NCBI RefSeq assembly: GCF_900172365.1
Contig: NZ_FWFJ01000024.1
Span: 1-63,406 of the forward strand
Length of the DNA: 63,406 nucleotides
Source: Roseovarius gaetbuli
GTDB taxonomy: Bacteria > Pseudomonadota > Alphaproteobacteria > Rhodobacterales > Rhodobacteraceae
Reading direction: 5' to 3'
This document shows, one piece after another, positions 38,100-47,516 of the stretch. How positions within the stretch are numbered: the first letter of the stretch is position 1; each line of letters starts with the position of its first letter. Under the pieces are notes generated by a model. That model saw only the letters and a list, made by a program, of their open reading frames with translations, was not told the DNA's origin and did no database searches. Position numbers and translations under genes: made by a program.

Positions 38100-40577
38100 T
38101 CAGGGGGCTGCCGGGGTCAGCGTGGTGATGCCCACGGCAGCGGCGCGCGCCAGGCCCTCGTCGAGCGACATCGGGATATATTCGCCGCGCCGCCAGAGTT
38201 GCGAGAGGTCATCGTAATGGCGGCTGAGGAAATGGCCCGATTGGCCGGTGGCGATGACGAACACGCTGCTGTCGGGATCGGCGAAGTCATAGACCCCACG
38301 GTAGCCGGCCCCGTGCACGTTCTGGAACGCATCGGGCCCGTCGCCGCCGCGCGTGCGCCCGCGCAGCAGGGTGTTGTCGCCCCCCGAGGTGGATTGGCGG
38401 ATGTTCACGAAATAGCGCAGGAGTGGCACTTCGCCGAGGACCTGATGGTCATGGGTGGCCTGATGGGCGTCGCCCCAACGCAGGCTTTCCAGCGAGGTGC
38501 CATAGCGCTCTGATATCCAGATGAGGGCATCGTCAAGCGCCATGCGCGCGATATCGGTGCAGGTTTCAATCGGCGAGGATTGCTTGACATCGCACCAGGC
38601 CGAAGCGCCATCGGCATCGCGGAACACGCGTTCGATAAAGACCGGGTCGGGGTGGTCAAACTCATGCGCCAGCGGCCCGAGATCATCACGGATCAAGCGA
38701 TCCTGAAGTGCGCGCATCCATGCGGCGTAAATCAGCGGCTCTGGCAGGTGTTCGTTCATCTCGCCGTTCCACTCGGCCAAAAGCGTGAGCGCGCGTTGGC
38801 GCAGGCGCTCAGGCGTGTCCTCGGTCGCCGCCTCGCCGGTGAACCACAGATCGGCGCCGATCAGGGGTAAAAGCGAGCGGGCGGTAAAGCTTACGGTGTC
38901 AAGCTGGGCCTCGATAAAGCTGTCGCGGGTGTGGACTTCGCGGTTCTGCATCAGGCGGCGCCAGCGGTGCACGCGCTGTGTGTCGCCCCACAGAAAGCTC
39001 ATGTGAAGCGGGAAGGGGCGGTCGACGACCTTGTTGTTGGTATTGCCGAGGATACCGCCCTGAGGCGCGATGAATTCGGGGTTGGCGGCATAGGCCAGCA
39101 TCCCCTGCCAGCGGTTTTCCGGCAGCCAGCCACGGCTTGGCATGCGGCCCTGGCTTTCGTGGCGGGCATCGCGGCGCGGCATTGCGCCGATGGTCTTAAG
39201 AGCGATCACCTCTTGATCAACAAGCGTCAGGTTCTGCGAGGGCGCCACGAAAAGCCGCCCGGCCTCAATCCCCTGATCCACCGATTGCGCCCGCATCAGC
39301 GCCATTGCGCCTGTCATCGTCGTGTCCTGCGCGCTCAGCGCGGTCCAGCTCAGGGCGGCGACATGACCGGCGGGGGTGACCTCGGCGAGGTCATAATGGG
39401 TGCCGGGCAGGATCGGGCCGTTGTCGGACCAGCGCAGGGTGAGTGTGACCGGGGCCTCGTCCTTGATCTGGATGATCGAGCGCGAGGTGCGGAACGGCTT
39501 GAACCCATCGGGGGTGCGATATTCCGACGGGTTGGCCGGGTTCAGCTCTTCGATGAACAGGTCCTGATCATCCATGTAGGACGAGGTCACGCCCCAGCCC
39601 AAGCGCGCGCTGCGTCCGGTCAGAACCACCGGAATGCCCGGAATGGTGCCGCCGATCACGCCACCGGAGCGCAGTTCAAGCCGGGCCAGATACCAGATGC
39701 CCGGCGCGGAAAACCCCAGATGCGGATCATTGGCCATCAAGGTGCCCCCCGAGGCCGAACGCGCAGGCGCGGCGGCAAAGGCGTTCGAGGCCCCGGCAAA
39801 GGCGCGTTTGTGAAACGGCGACAGCGGGTCTTTGGGCGCGGGTTCGGCGCGCGCCACGCGTCGCCAGCTCTCGGTCGGGAAAAGCGAGGCATAACCGGGC
39901 AGGGCGGCGATCCCGCTTCCGGGGGCGAGCGGCATGATATCGTCAAGCCGCGCCGCGTCTTCAAGCGCCAGCGAGGAGCGTGCGAAGAGCACCTCGTTTT
40001 CAAGATGCGACGACAGTTGCACGGCCATGAGTTTGACCAGGGCGATGGAATCGGCCGGTTGCCAGGGGGCGATCGGCGCGTTGAACAGGAACTGTTCCGG
40101 CGCGCCGCGTCCAAGGGCGGAGGCGTTGATTTCGGCCAGCCGCGCATTGACGCCCGCAGAATAGGCCCTGAGCGCGGCAAGGGTGGCCTCGTCCTGAACC
40201 TCGACCGACTGGCGCGCCAAGGTATAGAGATCAAAGCGGCGCAGCACCTTGTCGATGTTAAGGGTGCGCGCGCCGAAGACTTCGGACAGGCGGCCCTGAA
40301 CCGTGCGGCGCATCATCATCATCTGCCAGAGTCGATCCTGAGCATGGGCATAGCCGAGGCCGAAAAACGTGTCCGGGTCGGTGGTGCCGAAGATATGTGG
40401 CACATTGGCATTGTTGCGCACGATTTCGACCGGGGCGTTTAGCCCGCTCACGCTCAGGCGCGCATCATAGTCCGGCAGTGAGCGCGACAACAGGAAATAG
40501 GCCCCGCTCAAAACCAGAACCGCAAGAAGAACGGCCCCGCCTGCAAGGCGCAATAACCACTTCATAACCTGTGACAT
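38100..40577 (-). CDS. penicillin acylase-family (Ntn) hydrolase
   Basis: This 825-residue protein has an N-terminal membrane anchor (about residues 5-30) and the penicillin-acylase domain order. The N-terminal nucleophile of the beta chain is Ser264 in FAGASNAFA, where autocatalytic cleavage would occur. PHIFGTTDPDTFFGLGYAHAQDRLWQM and FLWGDTQRVHRW are also typical. Substrates in this family include beta-lactam side chains and acyl-homoserine lactones, so quorum quenching is possible but untested. It is divergent from the dehydrogenase gene at 40663. Confidence 0.88.
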   Translation of the reverse strand: MSQVMKWLLRLAGGAVLLAVLVLSGAYFLLSRSLPDYDARLSVSGLNAPVEIVRNNANVPHIFGTTDPDTFFGLGYAHAQDRLWQMMMMRRTVQGRLSEVFGARTLNIDKVLRRFDLYTLARQSVEVQDEATLAALRAYSAGVNARLAEINASALGRGAPEQFLFNAPIAPWQPADSIALVKLMAVQLSSHLENEVLFARSSLALEDAARLDDIMPLAPGSGIAALPGYASLFPTESWRRVARAEPAPKDPLSPFHKRAFAGASNAFAAAPARSASGGTLMANDPHLGFSAPGIWYLARLELRSGGVIGGTIPGIPVVLTGRSARLGWGVTSSYMDDQDLFIEELNPANPSEYRTPDGFKPFRTSRSIIQIKDEAPVTLTLRWSDNGPILPGTHYDLAEVTPAGHVAALSWTALSAQDTTMTGAMALMRAQSVDQGIEAGRLFVAPSQNLTLVDQEVIALKTIGAMPRRDARHESQGRMPSRGWLPENRWQGMLAYAANPEFIAPQGGILGNTNNKVVDRPFPLHMSFLWGDTQRVHRWRRLMQNREVHTRDSFIEAQLDTVSFTARSLLPLIGADLWFTGEAATEDTPERLRQRALTLLAEWNGEMNEHLPEPLIYAAWMRALQDRLIRDDLGPLAHEFDHPDPVFIERVFRDADGASAWCDVKQSSPIETCTDIARMALDDALIWISERYGTSLESLRWGDAHQATHDHQVLGEVPLLRYFVNIRQSTSGGDNTLLRGRTRGGDGPDAFQNVHGAGYRGVYDFADPDSSVFVIATGQSGHFLSRHYDDLSQLWRRGEYIPMSLDEGLARAAAVGITTLTPAAP

Positions 40578-40662
40578 GCCTGTCGCCCGCCCTATTTTCC
40601 ACTTGCATCAGGCCTTGGGGATAGTCAGAAATCCTGGGCGAGACAATGGGAGAGGAAAGACA

Positions 40663-41535
40663 ATGACAAAACTGGCGTTTCTTGGGCTCGGCGTGATGGG
40701 CTATCCGATGGCTGGGCATTTGCAGGCGGCTGGCCATGATGTCTGTGTCTATAACCGCACCGCGGCAAAGGCCGAAAAATGGGCGGGTGAGCATGGCGGC
40801 ACGCATGCGGCCACCCCGCGTGAGGCGGCTGAGGGCGCGGATTTCGTTATGGCCTGCGTCGGCAATGACGACGATCTGCGCGGCGTCTGCCTTGGGCCGG
40901 ACGGGGCCTTTGCGGGCATGAAGGCCGGGGCCACATTCGTCGATCACACCACGGTGTCGGCCAAGGTCACGGCCGAGCTTTACGCCGCGGCCAAGGCGGC
41001 GGGGCTGAACTTTGTCGATGCGCCGATTTCAGGTGGTCAGGCGGGGGCCGAAAACGGCCAGCTCTCGATCATGTGTGGCGGCGATCAGGGCGCCTATGAC
41101 GCTTCCGAGCCGGTGATGAACACCTATGCCAAGCTCTGCCGTCGGATCGGTGAGAGTGGCGCCGGCCAGATGACCAAGATGTGCAATCAGATTGCCATTG
41201 CCGGTCTGGTGCAGGGGCTCAGCGAAGCGCTGCATTTTGCCGACAAGGCCGGTCTTGACGGGCGTGCCGTGGTCGAGGTGATCAGCCAGGGCGCCGCCGG
41301 CAGCTGGCAAATGTCAAACCGCTATGAGACGATGCTTGACGACAAGTTCGAGCATGGATTTGCGGTGGATTGGATGCGTAAGGATCTGGGTATCTGCCTG
41401 AGCACGGCAGATGAAACCGGCGCGAGCCTGCCGGTCACGGCGCTGGTCGATCAGTTCTACAAGGATGTGCAGAACATGGGCGGCGGGCGTTGGGATACCT
41501 CAAGCCTGTTCAAACGCCTGAACAAATTGGGCTGA
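40663..41535 (+). CDS. 3-hydroxyisobutyrate dehydrogenase-family oxidoreductase
   Basis: This 290-residue beta-hydroxyacid dehydrogenase has a Rossmann motif FLGLGVMGYPMAGHL, the substrate loop VDHTTVS, FVDAPISGGQAGAENGQL and the catalytic-lysine region GAGQMTKMCNQI. Family members oxidise 3-hydroxyisobutyrate, tartronate semialdehyde or similar compounds. GAGAGG upstream of ATG 40663 marks the start. Substrate is not resolvable from context; glyoxylate metabolism elsewhere in the window makes a tartronate semialdehyde reductase-like role conceivable. Confidence 0.85.
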   Translation: MTKLAFLGLGVMGYPMAGHLQAAGHDVCVYNRTAAKAEKWAGEHGGTHAATPREAAEGADFVMACVGNDDDLRGVCLGPDGAFAGMKAGATFVDHTTVSAKVTAELYAAAKAAGLNFVDAPISGGQAGAENGQLSIMCGGDQGAYDASEPVMNTYAKLCRRIGESGAGQMTKMCNQIAIAGLVQGLSEALHFADKAGLDGRAVVEVISQGAAGSWQMSNRYETMLDDKFEHGFAVDWMRKDLGICLSTADETGASLPVTALVDQFYKDVQNMGGGRWDTSSLFKRLNKLG

Positions 41536-41591
41536 TACAAAAATTGGGGCCGCTCTTCAGCCCGGTTGGGCGGCCTCGCCTAGGGCCAGCG

Positions 41592-41981
41592 TCACGCAAT
41601 GTGGCGCTCGCCCCTCAGCCATTTCACCGTATCGGCATAATCCAGCGCCAGTGAAAACAGATCAACCGCAAGCAGGATCATGAGATAACGCCCATATCCC
41701 GGCGCGAGATCGCCCTGCATTAAAAGCCACAGGATCAGCACGAGAAGCGGTCTCCAGATCACCACATGCGGCAGCGCCATCATCTTTGAAAACCCGCGCT
41801 CCACCAGCATGATGACACCATTCAAGAGCATCGCCCCAACCGCCATGACCGCCAGCCAGGCCCCCATCGGCGCCCCCCAAAACACCAGCGAGGCGGCATT
41901 CACCGGCACAAGGACCAGCGCGACCCAAAGCTGCACCCAAAGGGGCAGGCGCCGATAGCTTTGCCAGATATCCAAAATCAT
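41592..41981 (-). CDS. small hypothetical membrane protein
   Basis: This 129-residue protein starts MILDIWQSYRRLPLWVQLWVAL and has four predicted transmembrane helices (about 15-35, 39-60, 73-90 and 97-113), ending with a basic tail KWLRGERHIA. No enzymatic motif is visible. It lies downstream of the MFS gene on the same strand, separated by a 59-nt palindrome. Function unknown. Confidence 0.65.
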   Translation of the reverse strand: MILDIWQSYRRLPLWVQLWVALVLVPVNAASLVFWGAPMGAWLAVMAVGAMLLNGVIMLVERGFSKMMALPHVVIWRPLLVLILWLLMQGDLAPGYGRYLMILLAVDLFSLALDYADTVKWLRGERHIA

Positions 41982-42026
41982 GTGATCCCCAATTCGGTTG
42001 GCGTTTGCGGCAGGCCCTTTGGAAAT

Positions 42027-42085
42027 GAGTATTTCAGGGAACGATGAAAGAGCGCAACATGTCTTTCACCGTTCTGAAAATACTC
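42027..42085. repeat. 59-nt imperfect palindrome
   Basis: The outer arms GAGTATTT and AAATACTC and the inner arms AACGATGAAAGA and TCTTTCACCGTT form a long imperfect inverted repeat around a short AGCGCAACATG-like centre. It lies between the MFS gene and the small membrane-protein gene. It could be a terminator, or a member of a palindromic repeat family in this lineage. Confidence 0.7.
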
Positions 42086-42110
42086 AAACGCGACAGCCAC
42101 CTCTAAGCGA

Positions 42111-43337
42111 TCACGCGTCTTTCGGGCGCAGCATCAGCCAGATCAGCGCGCCGCCTGCCAGTACCAGGAACGGCGCCATGGCGAGATTGACCGCGGTCCA
42201 GCCGGCCTGAGCATCGCCGCCGGAGCAGTTCATCAAGCCGCCAGAGGCGAGCGAGGCGAAGGTTACGCCGCCAAAGACCAGAAGGTCGTTCAGCCCCTGC
42301 ATTCGGCCGCGCTCGTGCGGGGCGTGGGCCCCGGCGAGCATGGTCGTGGCGCCGATAAAGCCGAAGTTCCAGCCAAACCCAAGGAGGATCAACGCACCGA
42401 AGAAGTTACCGATCTCGATGCCCTGCAAAGCCACCGCGCCCGCAGCGGCCAGGATCAAAAGGCCGGTCGCCACGATTTTCTCGACGCCAAACCGGGCAAT
42501 CAGGTGGCCGGTAAAGAACGATGGGATATACATCGCCAGCACATGGGCGGTGACAATATCTGCGGCGCGATTGGCGGTAAAGCCACAGCCGACCACCGCC
42601 AGCGGCGTGGATGTCATCACCAGGTTCATCAAGGCATAGGCGACCATCGCACAGATCACGGCGACCGCGATGCGCGGGGTTTTCAGCAACTCCATCCGCG
42701 TCCGCCCGCGCGGCGCATCAAGCGACGGAACCGGCGGCTTGGGAATATCCAGCAGCAGGAACAAAAACGCGCCGCCAAGGTTGAGCGCGATCACCGCCAG
42801 ATAGGTGCCGAGAAACGGGATCACCATCGCCTGCGACGTGAGCTTGACGAGTTGCGGGCCGATAATGGCGCTCAGCAAACCGCCTGCCATCACGTAAGAG
42901 ATTGCCTTGGGGCGAAAGCCGTCACTGGCCGTATCGGCGGCGGCAAAGCGGTAAAACCCCTGCGCCGACATATAGGTGCCGGTGATCAGGCTTCCGAAAA
43001 GGAACAGCGGAAACGAGGCGACATATAACCCGTAGGCCCCGATCGCGCCCCCGACTGCGCCCGCCATTGCGCCAAGCATGAACCCCGCGCGCCGCCCGTA
43101 GGTCTGCATCAGGTGCGAAACCGGCGTCGCCGAAAGCATCGAGCCCAGCACGATCAGCGAAATCGGCAGGGTGGCAAAGCAGATATTGCTCGCCAGAGAT
43201 TGCCCGGCGAGACCTGCCACGACAAAGATCATCGGCATCTGTGCGCCCAACACTGCCTGCGCGGCGACCAGAACGGCAACATTGCGCCGGGCGCGGCTAT
43301 CGTCGGGGATGTCGGGGATAAGGACGGTGTCTGTCAT
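42111..43337 (-). CDS. MFS transporter
   Basis: This 408-residue protein has about 12 predicted transmembrane helices. The loop HLMQTYGRRAGFMLGAMAG after helix 2 fits the MFS motif A region, and HAPHERGRMQGLNDLLVFGG is the equivalent in the second half. ATG 43337 is chosen because the upstream extension is Arg-rich and unlike an MFS N-terminus. It lies 42 nt downstream of cobB. Substrate unknown; the cobalamin gene neighbours may be incidental. Confidence 0.85.
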   Translation of the reverse strand: MTDTVLIPDIPDDSRARRNVAVLVAAQAVLGAQMPMIFVVAGLAGQSLASNICFATLPISLIVLGSMLSATPVSHLMQTYGRRAGFMLGAMAGAVGGAIGAYGLYVASFPLFLFGSLITGTYMSAQGFYRFAAADTASDGFRPKAISYVMAGGLLSAIIGPQLVKLTSQAMVIPFLGTYLAVIALNLGGAFLFLLLDIPKPPVPSLDAPRGRTRMELLKTPRIAVAVICAMVAYALMNLVMTSTPLAVVGCGFTANRAADIVTAHVLAMYIPSFFTGHLIARFGVEKIVATGLLILAAAGAVALQGIEIGNFFGALILLGFGWNFGFIGATTMLAGAHAPHERGRMQGLNDLLVFGGVTFASLASGGLMNCSGGDAQAGWTAVNLAMAPFLVLAGGALIWLMLRPKDA

Positions 43338-43379
43338 GGGCAAAGTGCTAGACCGCGCGCGCAGGCGCCGCAAGCGCAA

Positions 43380-44645
43380 TTAGCGCCGGTCGATCAGATG
43401 CGCGAACGAGCCACTGACCCGGCTGTGCTTCAATCCCATATCGGGCAGGGCGGCGCCCTCGGCGTCCTCAGCGGCAAACAGCGGCGGCCCTTCGGCGCGC
43501 AGGGTGCTGGCATAATGAAATTCATGCCCGGCCCATGCGCCGCGAAACGGCCCGTCAGGGGCGGTGAGCCGCCGGTAGCCAAGGTGCAGTTTACGTGCGG
43601 CGAAACTGGTCTCAAGCGGCAAGAGGCCTGCCATGGCGTGGCGCGTGCCCTCCGCGTCGACCAGGCCCTCACCCAGGGTCATGTATCCGCCGCATTCCCC
43701 ATAAATATCAGCGTTTTGCGCGGCGAGTCTCAGGCTTTGCATGAAGGTGTGAGCGTTGCTGAGCCGCCCGGCATGCAGCTCGGGATAGCCGCCGGGCAGA
43801 AACACGAATCCGGCCTCCGGCACCGGCTCGTCTTCGAGCGGCGAGAACAACCTGACCTCTGCCCCTGCCGCGCGCCAATCGGCCAGCATATGCGGATAGG
43901 CAAAGCCAAAGGCGCGGTCCTGAGCGACGGCGATCACCTGCGCTGGTGGTGCAAGGCGGGCGGCTTTTCCGGGGGCGGGCAAGGGGCTGGCCAGAGCCAA
44001 AAGCGCGTCGCGATCAAGCGTGGTGTCAAGCGCATCCGCCGCCGTGTTCAGGAACGTCTCTAGATCAGCGCGCTCTGACGACTGCACCAGGCCAAGATGG
44101 CGCGAGGGCTGTGCAAGGGCGGGGTTGCGGCGCAGGGCGGCCAGAACCGGCAGGCCGAGGGGCGCAAGCGCGCGGCGCAGCATTGCCTCGTGGCGCTCGG
44201 AGCCGACATTGTTGAGAATGACACCGCCAACCCGAACCGACGCATCAAACCCGGCAAAACCGGCCACCAGCGGCGCGACAGAACCGGCCATGCGTCCGGC
44301 ATCCACCACAAGCACCACCGGTAGCGCCAGCGTGCGCGCAAGATCGGCCACGGCGCCGCGCCCGTCGGGCGGGGCCCCGTCAAACAGGCCCATTGCCCCC
44401 TCGATGATCAAAAGGCCCTCACCGGATGCCAGATCGGCAAGCCGCTCAGGCGACATCGCCCAGGCATCAAGATTGGGGCAGGGCGCGCCACAGGCGGCTT
44501 CGTGAAAACGGGGGTCGATGTAATCGGGGCCGGATTTGGCACCACGCACGGCGAGACCCTCGCGCGACAAGAGCCGCAAAAGCGCCAGCGTCACGGTTGT
44601 CTTGCCCGCGCCCGATGAGGGAGCGGCCAAAATCAGCCCGGGCAT
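43380..44645 (-). CDS. cobB: cobyrinate a,c-diamide synthase
   Basis: This 421-residue amidotransferase has an N-terminal P-loop APSSGAGKTTV and AKSGPDYIDPRFHE, and a C-terminal class I glutaminase-like domain with the nucleophile Cys in YGECGGYMTLG. It amidates carboxyl groups a and c of (hydrogeno)byrinic acid in corrin synthesis. It overlaps the upstream cobA by 13 nt. Confidence 0.93.
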   Translation of the reverse strand: MPGLILAAPSSGAGKTTVTLALLRLLSREGLAVRGAKSGPDYIDPRFHEAACGAPCPNLDAWAMSPERLADLASGEGLLIIEGAMGLFDGAPPDGRGAVADLARTLALPVVLVVDAGRMAGSVAPLVAGFAGFDASVRVGGVILNNVGSERHEAMLRRALAPLGLPVLAALRRNPALAQPSRHLGLVQSSERADLETFLNTAADALDTTLDRDALLALASPLPAPGKAARLAPPAQVIAVAQDRAFGFAYPHMLADWRAAGAEVRLFSPLEDEPVPEAGFVFLPGGYPELHAGRLSNAHTFMQSLRLAAQNADIYGECGGYMTLGEGLVDAEGTRHAMAGLLPLETSFAARKLHLGYRRLTAPDGPFRGAWAGHEFHYASTLRAEGPPLFAAEDAEGAALPDMGLKHSRVSGSFAHLIDRR

Positions 44646-45508
44646 GAGACCTCTGCCGGAAGGCCGCGCCCGAGCGGATCAAGATCGCGCGGTGCATCGC
44701 CCGCCATCATGCCCTGCCAGTCAAGCACCTGACGCATCAGCACGGACCGCCCGACGCAGAGGATCGCCGGCGGCTCCATCCCGCTGGCCTCGATATCCGC
44801 GGCCATCTGGCCAAGGGTGGTTTCAAGCACTTTTTGATCCGGGGTGGTGGCCGAGGATACCACGGCGCAAGGCTCATCCGCCGGGCGGCCCGCCGCGAGC
44901 AATGAGGCGGTGATCTGGGCCGCGTGTTTCATGCCCATGTAGATCACAAGGACCTGGCTGCCCTTGGCGATCGCCTGCCAGTCGAGGGAACAGGGGGTTT
45001 CGCCGGATTGATCATGGCCGGTGACAAAGGTTACCGATTGGTTGACGTCGCGATGCGTCACCGGGATGCCGGCATAGGCCAGCCCGCCGATGCCCGCGCT
45101 GATGCCGGGGATGATACGCACCGGCACGCCATGTTGCACCAGTGTTTGCGCCTCTTCGCCGCCACGCCCGAAGACAAACGGATCGCCGCCCTTGAGGCGC
45201 AGCACCTTGTGACCGGCGCGTGCCAGATCGACGAGTTGCAAAGAGATGTCGCGCTGTTTCGCCGAGGGTTTGCCGCCGCGCTTGCCCGCATAGATGTGGC
45301 GCGCCTGCGGCGCCCAGGCCAGAATATCCTGCTGCACTAGGGCGTCATAGATCACCACATCCGCCTGATTGAGCGCATTGAGCGCATGCAGCGTCAACAG
45401 CCCCGGATCACCGGGGCCGGCGCCGCAAAGCCAGACCCAGCCGGGTTTCAGCTCGGGCCAGTCATGCCCGGCAAGGCGGGTGGGAAAAGAGGGATGCGAG
45501 TCGGTCAT
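44633..45508 (-). CDS. cobA: uroporphyrinogen-III C-methyltransferase
   Basis: This 291-residue SUMT has the motifs WLCGAGPGDPGLLTLHA, GKRGGKPSAKQRDI, LKGGDPFVFGRGGEEA and TFVTGHDQSG. It methylates uroporphyrinogen III at C2 and C7 to give precorrin-2, the entry to cobalamin and siroheme synthesis. No CysG oxidase/chelatase domain is present. The start is ATG 45508; a much longer open frame upstream lacks SUMT-like sequence. Confidence 0.93.
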   Translation of the reverse strand: MTDSHPSFPTRLAGHDWPELKPGWVWLCGAGPGDPGLLTLHALNALNQADVVIYDALVQQDILAWAPQARHIYAGKRGGKPSAKQRDISLQLVDLARAGHKVLRLKGGDPFVFGRGGEEAQTLVQHGVPVRIIPGISAGIGGLAYAGIPVTHRDVNQSVTFVTGHDQSGETPCSLDWQAIAKGSQVLVIYMGMKHAAQITASLLAAGRPADEPCAVVSSATTPDQKVLETTLGQMAADIEASGMEPPAILCVGRSVLMRQVLDWQGMMAGDAPRDLDPLGRGLPAEVSCPG

Positions 45509-45618
45509 GCCCCTATATGCCGCGAGTTTGTCCGGGGGAAAAGGTGGCAAGCGACGCAAGGTGGGGGGAAGAGCGACATGTTCACACTTCACGCGCTCCG
45601 CATGCGGGCAGGTGAGGA

Positions 45619-45652
45619 GCCTCCGGCGGGGATATTTAGGGCAAGAAGAAGG
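45619..45652. repeat. dispersed intergenic repeat, copy 4
   Basis: GCCTCCGGCGGG, then GATATTTAGGG, then CAAGAAGAAGG, in the 221-nt divergent spacer between cobA and cbiD. It has the same architecture as the copy at 38062. I saw no cobalamin riboswitch in this spacer. Confidence 0.7.
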
Positions 45653-45689
45653 GGCGCGTAGCGAAAGAGCGGCGCGGTGGATTTGGCAA

Positions 45690-45718
45690 TTGGCCTTGTG
45701 CGGCGGCGCGCCTATAGT
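45690..45718 (+). promoter_or_regulatory. candidate sigma-70 promoter of cbiD
   Basis: TTGGCC and TATAGT hexamers are separated by exactly 17 nt. The -10 element ends 11 nt before the cbiD ATG, implying a leaderless or nearly leaderless message. Confidence 0.4.
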
Positions 45719-45729
45719 CCGCGCTAGAT

Positions 45730-46791
45730 ATGGCACGCAAACCCGATACCCCCCTGCGCCGCGGCTGGACCACGGGCGCCTGCGCCACCGCTGCCACGCG
45801 CGCGGCGCTTGAAATGCTATGGGGCGCGCCTTGCCCGAAATCGGTGGTGATAACCCTTCCCAAGGGCGAAACGCCGGAATTTGCCATCGCCCATGCCGAT
45901 CAGGGCGAGGGTTGGGCCGAGGCCGGGGTGATCAAGGATGCGGGCGATGACCCGGATGTCACCCACGGCGCGATGATCATCGCACGGGTGGCGCACTCCG
46001 AGGGGGGCGTCGTGTTTCGCGCGGGCGAGGGCGTGGGCGTGGTCACCATGCCCGGCCTGCCGATCCCGCCCGGAGAACCCGCCATCAACCCGGTACCGCG
46101 CCAGATGATCCAGGCCACCGTTGCCGACACCGCCGAGCGGCTTGGCGAGCGCCCCGATATCGAGATCACGATTTCGGTGCCCGGTGGCGCGGCGCTTGCG
46201 CAGCAGACTTGGAATCCGCGCCTTGGCATCAAGGGTGGTCTGTCGATCCTTGGCACCACCGGCATTGTGCGGCCGTTTTCCTGTGCCGCCTGGATCGCCT
46301 CTATTCATCGCGGGATCGACGTGGCGCGTGGTGCCGACCTGGGGCATGTGGCGGGTTGTACCGGGGCCACCAGCGAGACGGTGGTGCAACAGCTTTACGG
46401 CCTGCCGGATCATGCCATGCTGGATATGGGCGATTTTGCCGGTGGATTGTTGAAGTACCTGGCCAAGCACCCGCTGCCGCATGTCACGATTGGTGGCGGC
46501 ATCGGCAAGATGGTCAAACTGGCGCAGGGCGCGCGCGACCTGCATTCCGGGCGCAGTCAGGTGGATTTTGACGCCTTGGCCGACGTGCTTGGCATGCCCG
46601 ACCTGAAGTACATGAACACTGCCTTGCAAGCCCATGAAGAGGTTGGGGAAACTATGGCCATCTGGGTGGCGCAAACCGCGCTTGAAAAGGTGCGGGCGAT
46701 GCTCCCCGAAGAGGTCGGTGTTGATACGGTGGTGATCGACCGTAAGGGCGTTATCCTTGCGCGCGCAGGTGTGCCGGGGCCGGGCGCATGA
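45730..46791 (+). CDS. cbiD: cobalt-precorrin-5B C1-methyltransferase
   Basis: This 353-residue CbiD has the N-terminal RRGWTTGACATAATRAAL, the central GGLSILGTTGIVRPFS and GCTGATSETVVQQLYG, and C-terminal VTIGGGIGKMVKLAQG. It methylates C1 of the corrin ring. CbiD belongs to the anaerobic pathway in Salmonella, but Rhodobacter-type bacteria are known to use it where CobF is missing. ATGA overlap couples it to cobK. Confidence 0.93.
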   Translation: MARKPDTPLRRGWTTGACATAATRAALEMLWGAPCPKSVVITLPKGETPEFAIAHADQGEGWAEAGVIKDAGDDPDVTHGAMIIARVAHSEGGVVFRAGEGVGVVTMPGLPIPPGEPAINPVPRQMIQATVADTAERLGERPDIEITISVPGGAALAQQTWNPRLGIKGGLSILGTTGIVRPFSCAAWIASIHRGIDVARGADLGHVAGCTGATSETVVQQLYGLPDHAMLDMGDFAGGLLKYLAKHPLPHVTIGGGIGKMVKLAQGARDLHSGRSQVDFDALADVLGMPDLKYMNTALQAHEEVGETMAIWVAQTALEKVRAMLPEEVGVDTVVIDRKGVILARAGVPGPGA

Positions 46792-47516
46792 CGATCCTGT
46801 TGCTGGCAGGCACCGGCGAGGCCCAAACATTGGCCCGTGCCTTGAGCGAGCAGGGGCATGCGGTCGTGGCCTCTCTCGCGGGGGCCACGCGGGCGCCGCG
46901 CGCGCTTGGTGTGCCGATGCGGATTGGCGGCTTTGGCGGCGAAGAGGGCTTTCAGCGCTACTTGCAAGAGGCGGGGATCCGGGCGGTGCTTGACGCGACG
47001 CACCCCTTTGCCGCGCATATCTCGAACCGCAGTGCAGCGGTCTGCGCGGCGCAGGGCATTCCCTATTGCCAGCTGTTGCGCCCCGAATGGACGGCAGGCC
47101 CCGGCGACAATTGGGTGTTCATCGACCGCGAGGAAGACGCCGCCGCCCATATCCCCGAGGGTGCGCGGGTGTTTCTGGCCACCGGGCGGCAAACGCTTGA
47201 GCGCTTTGCGAACCTCGCCGGGTGCTATCTTATCTGTCGTCAGATCGACCCGCCCGAGGCGGCGTTCCCGTTTGAAAACGGTGAATACCTCATTGGGCGG
47301 CCGCCGTTCAGCGAAGAGCATGAGCGCGAGCTGTTCAAGCGCCTCGCCATCGACTGGCTTGTGGTCAAGAATGCCGGTGGCAGTGCGCCGATGTCGAAAC
47401 TCGTGGCGGCGCGCGATCTTGGCCTTCGGGTGGTTGTGATCAACCGCCCCGCCCAACCCGATGCGCCGCGCGTGCAAACCGTCGAGGCGGCTTTGGCCTG
47501 GGTCAACGCTCTATGA
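46788..47516 (+). CDS. cobK: precorrin-6A reductase
   Basis: This 242-residue CobK/CbiJ protein has an N-terminal LLLAGTGEAQTLARALSEQG, LDATHPFAAHISNRS and a C-terminal DWLVVKNAGGSAPMSKLVAA. It reduces precorrin-6A with NADPH after the CbiD step. It overlaps both neighbours by 4 nt. Confidence 0.92.
   Translation: MTILLLAGTGEAQTLARALSEQGHAVVASLAGATRAPRALGVPMRIGGFGGEEGFQRYLQEAGIRAVLDATHPFAAHISNRSAAVCAAQGIPYCQLLRPEWTAGPGDNWVFIDREEDAAAHIPEGARVFLATGRQTLERFANLAGCYLICRQIDPPEAAFPFENGEYLIGRPPFSEEHERELFKRLAIDWLVVKNAGGSAPMSKLVAARDLGLRVVVINRPAQPDAPRVQTVEAALAWVNAL

Noticed and set aside
41545..41580. GGCCGC...GCGGCC pairing after the dehydrogenase gene
   Set aside because: Short GC arms, large loop and no T tract; not convincing as a terminator.
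45509..45729. possible cobalamin riboswitch between cobA and cbiD
   Set aside because: I found no recognisable B12-box or the expected arrangement of conserved helices; a covariance search would settle it.
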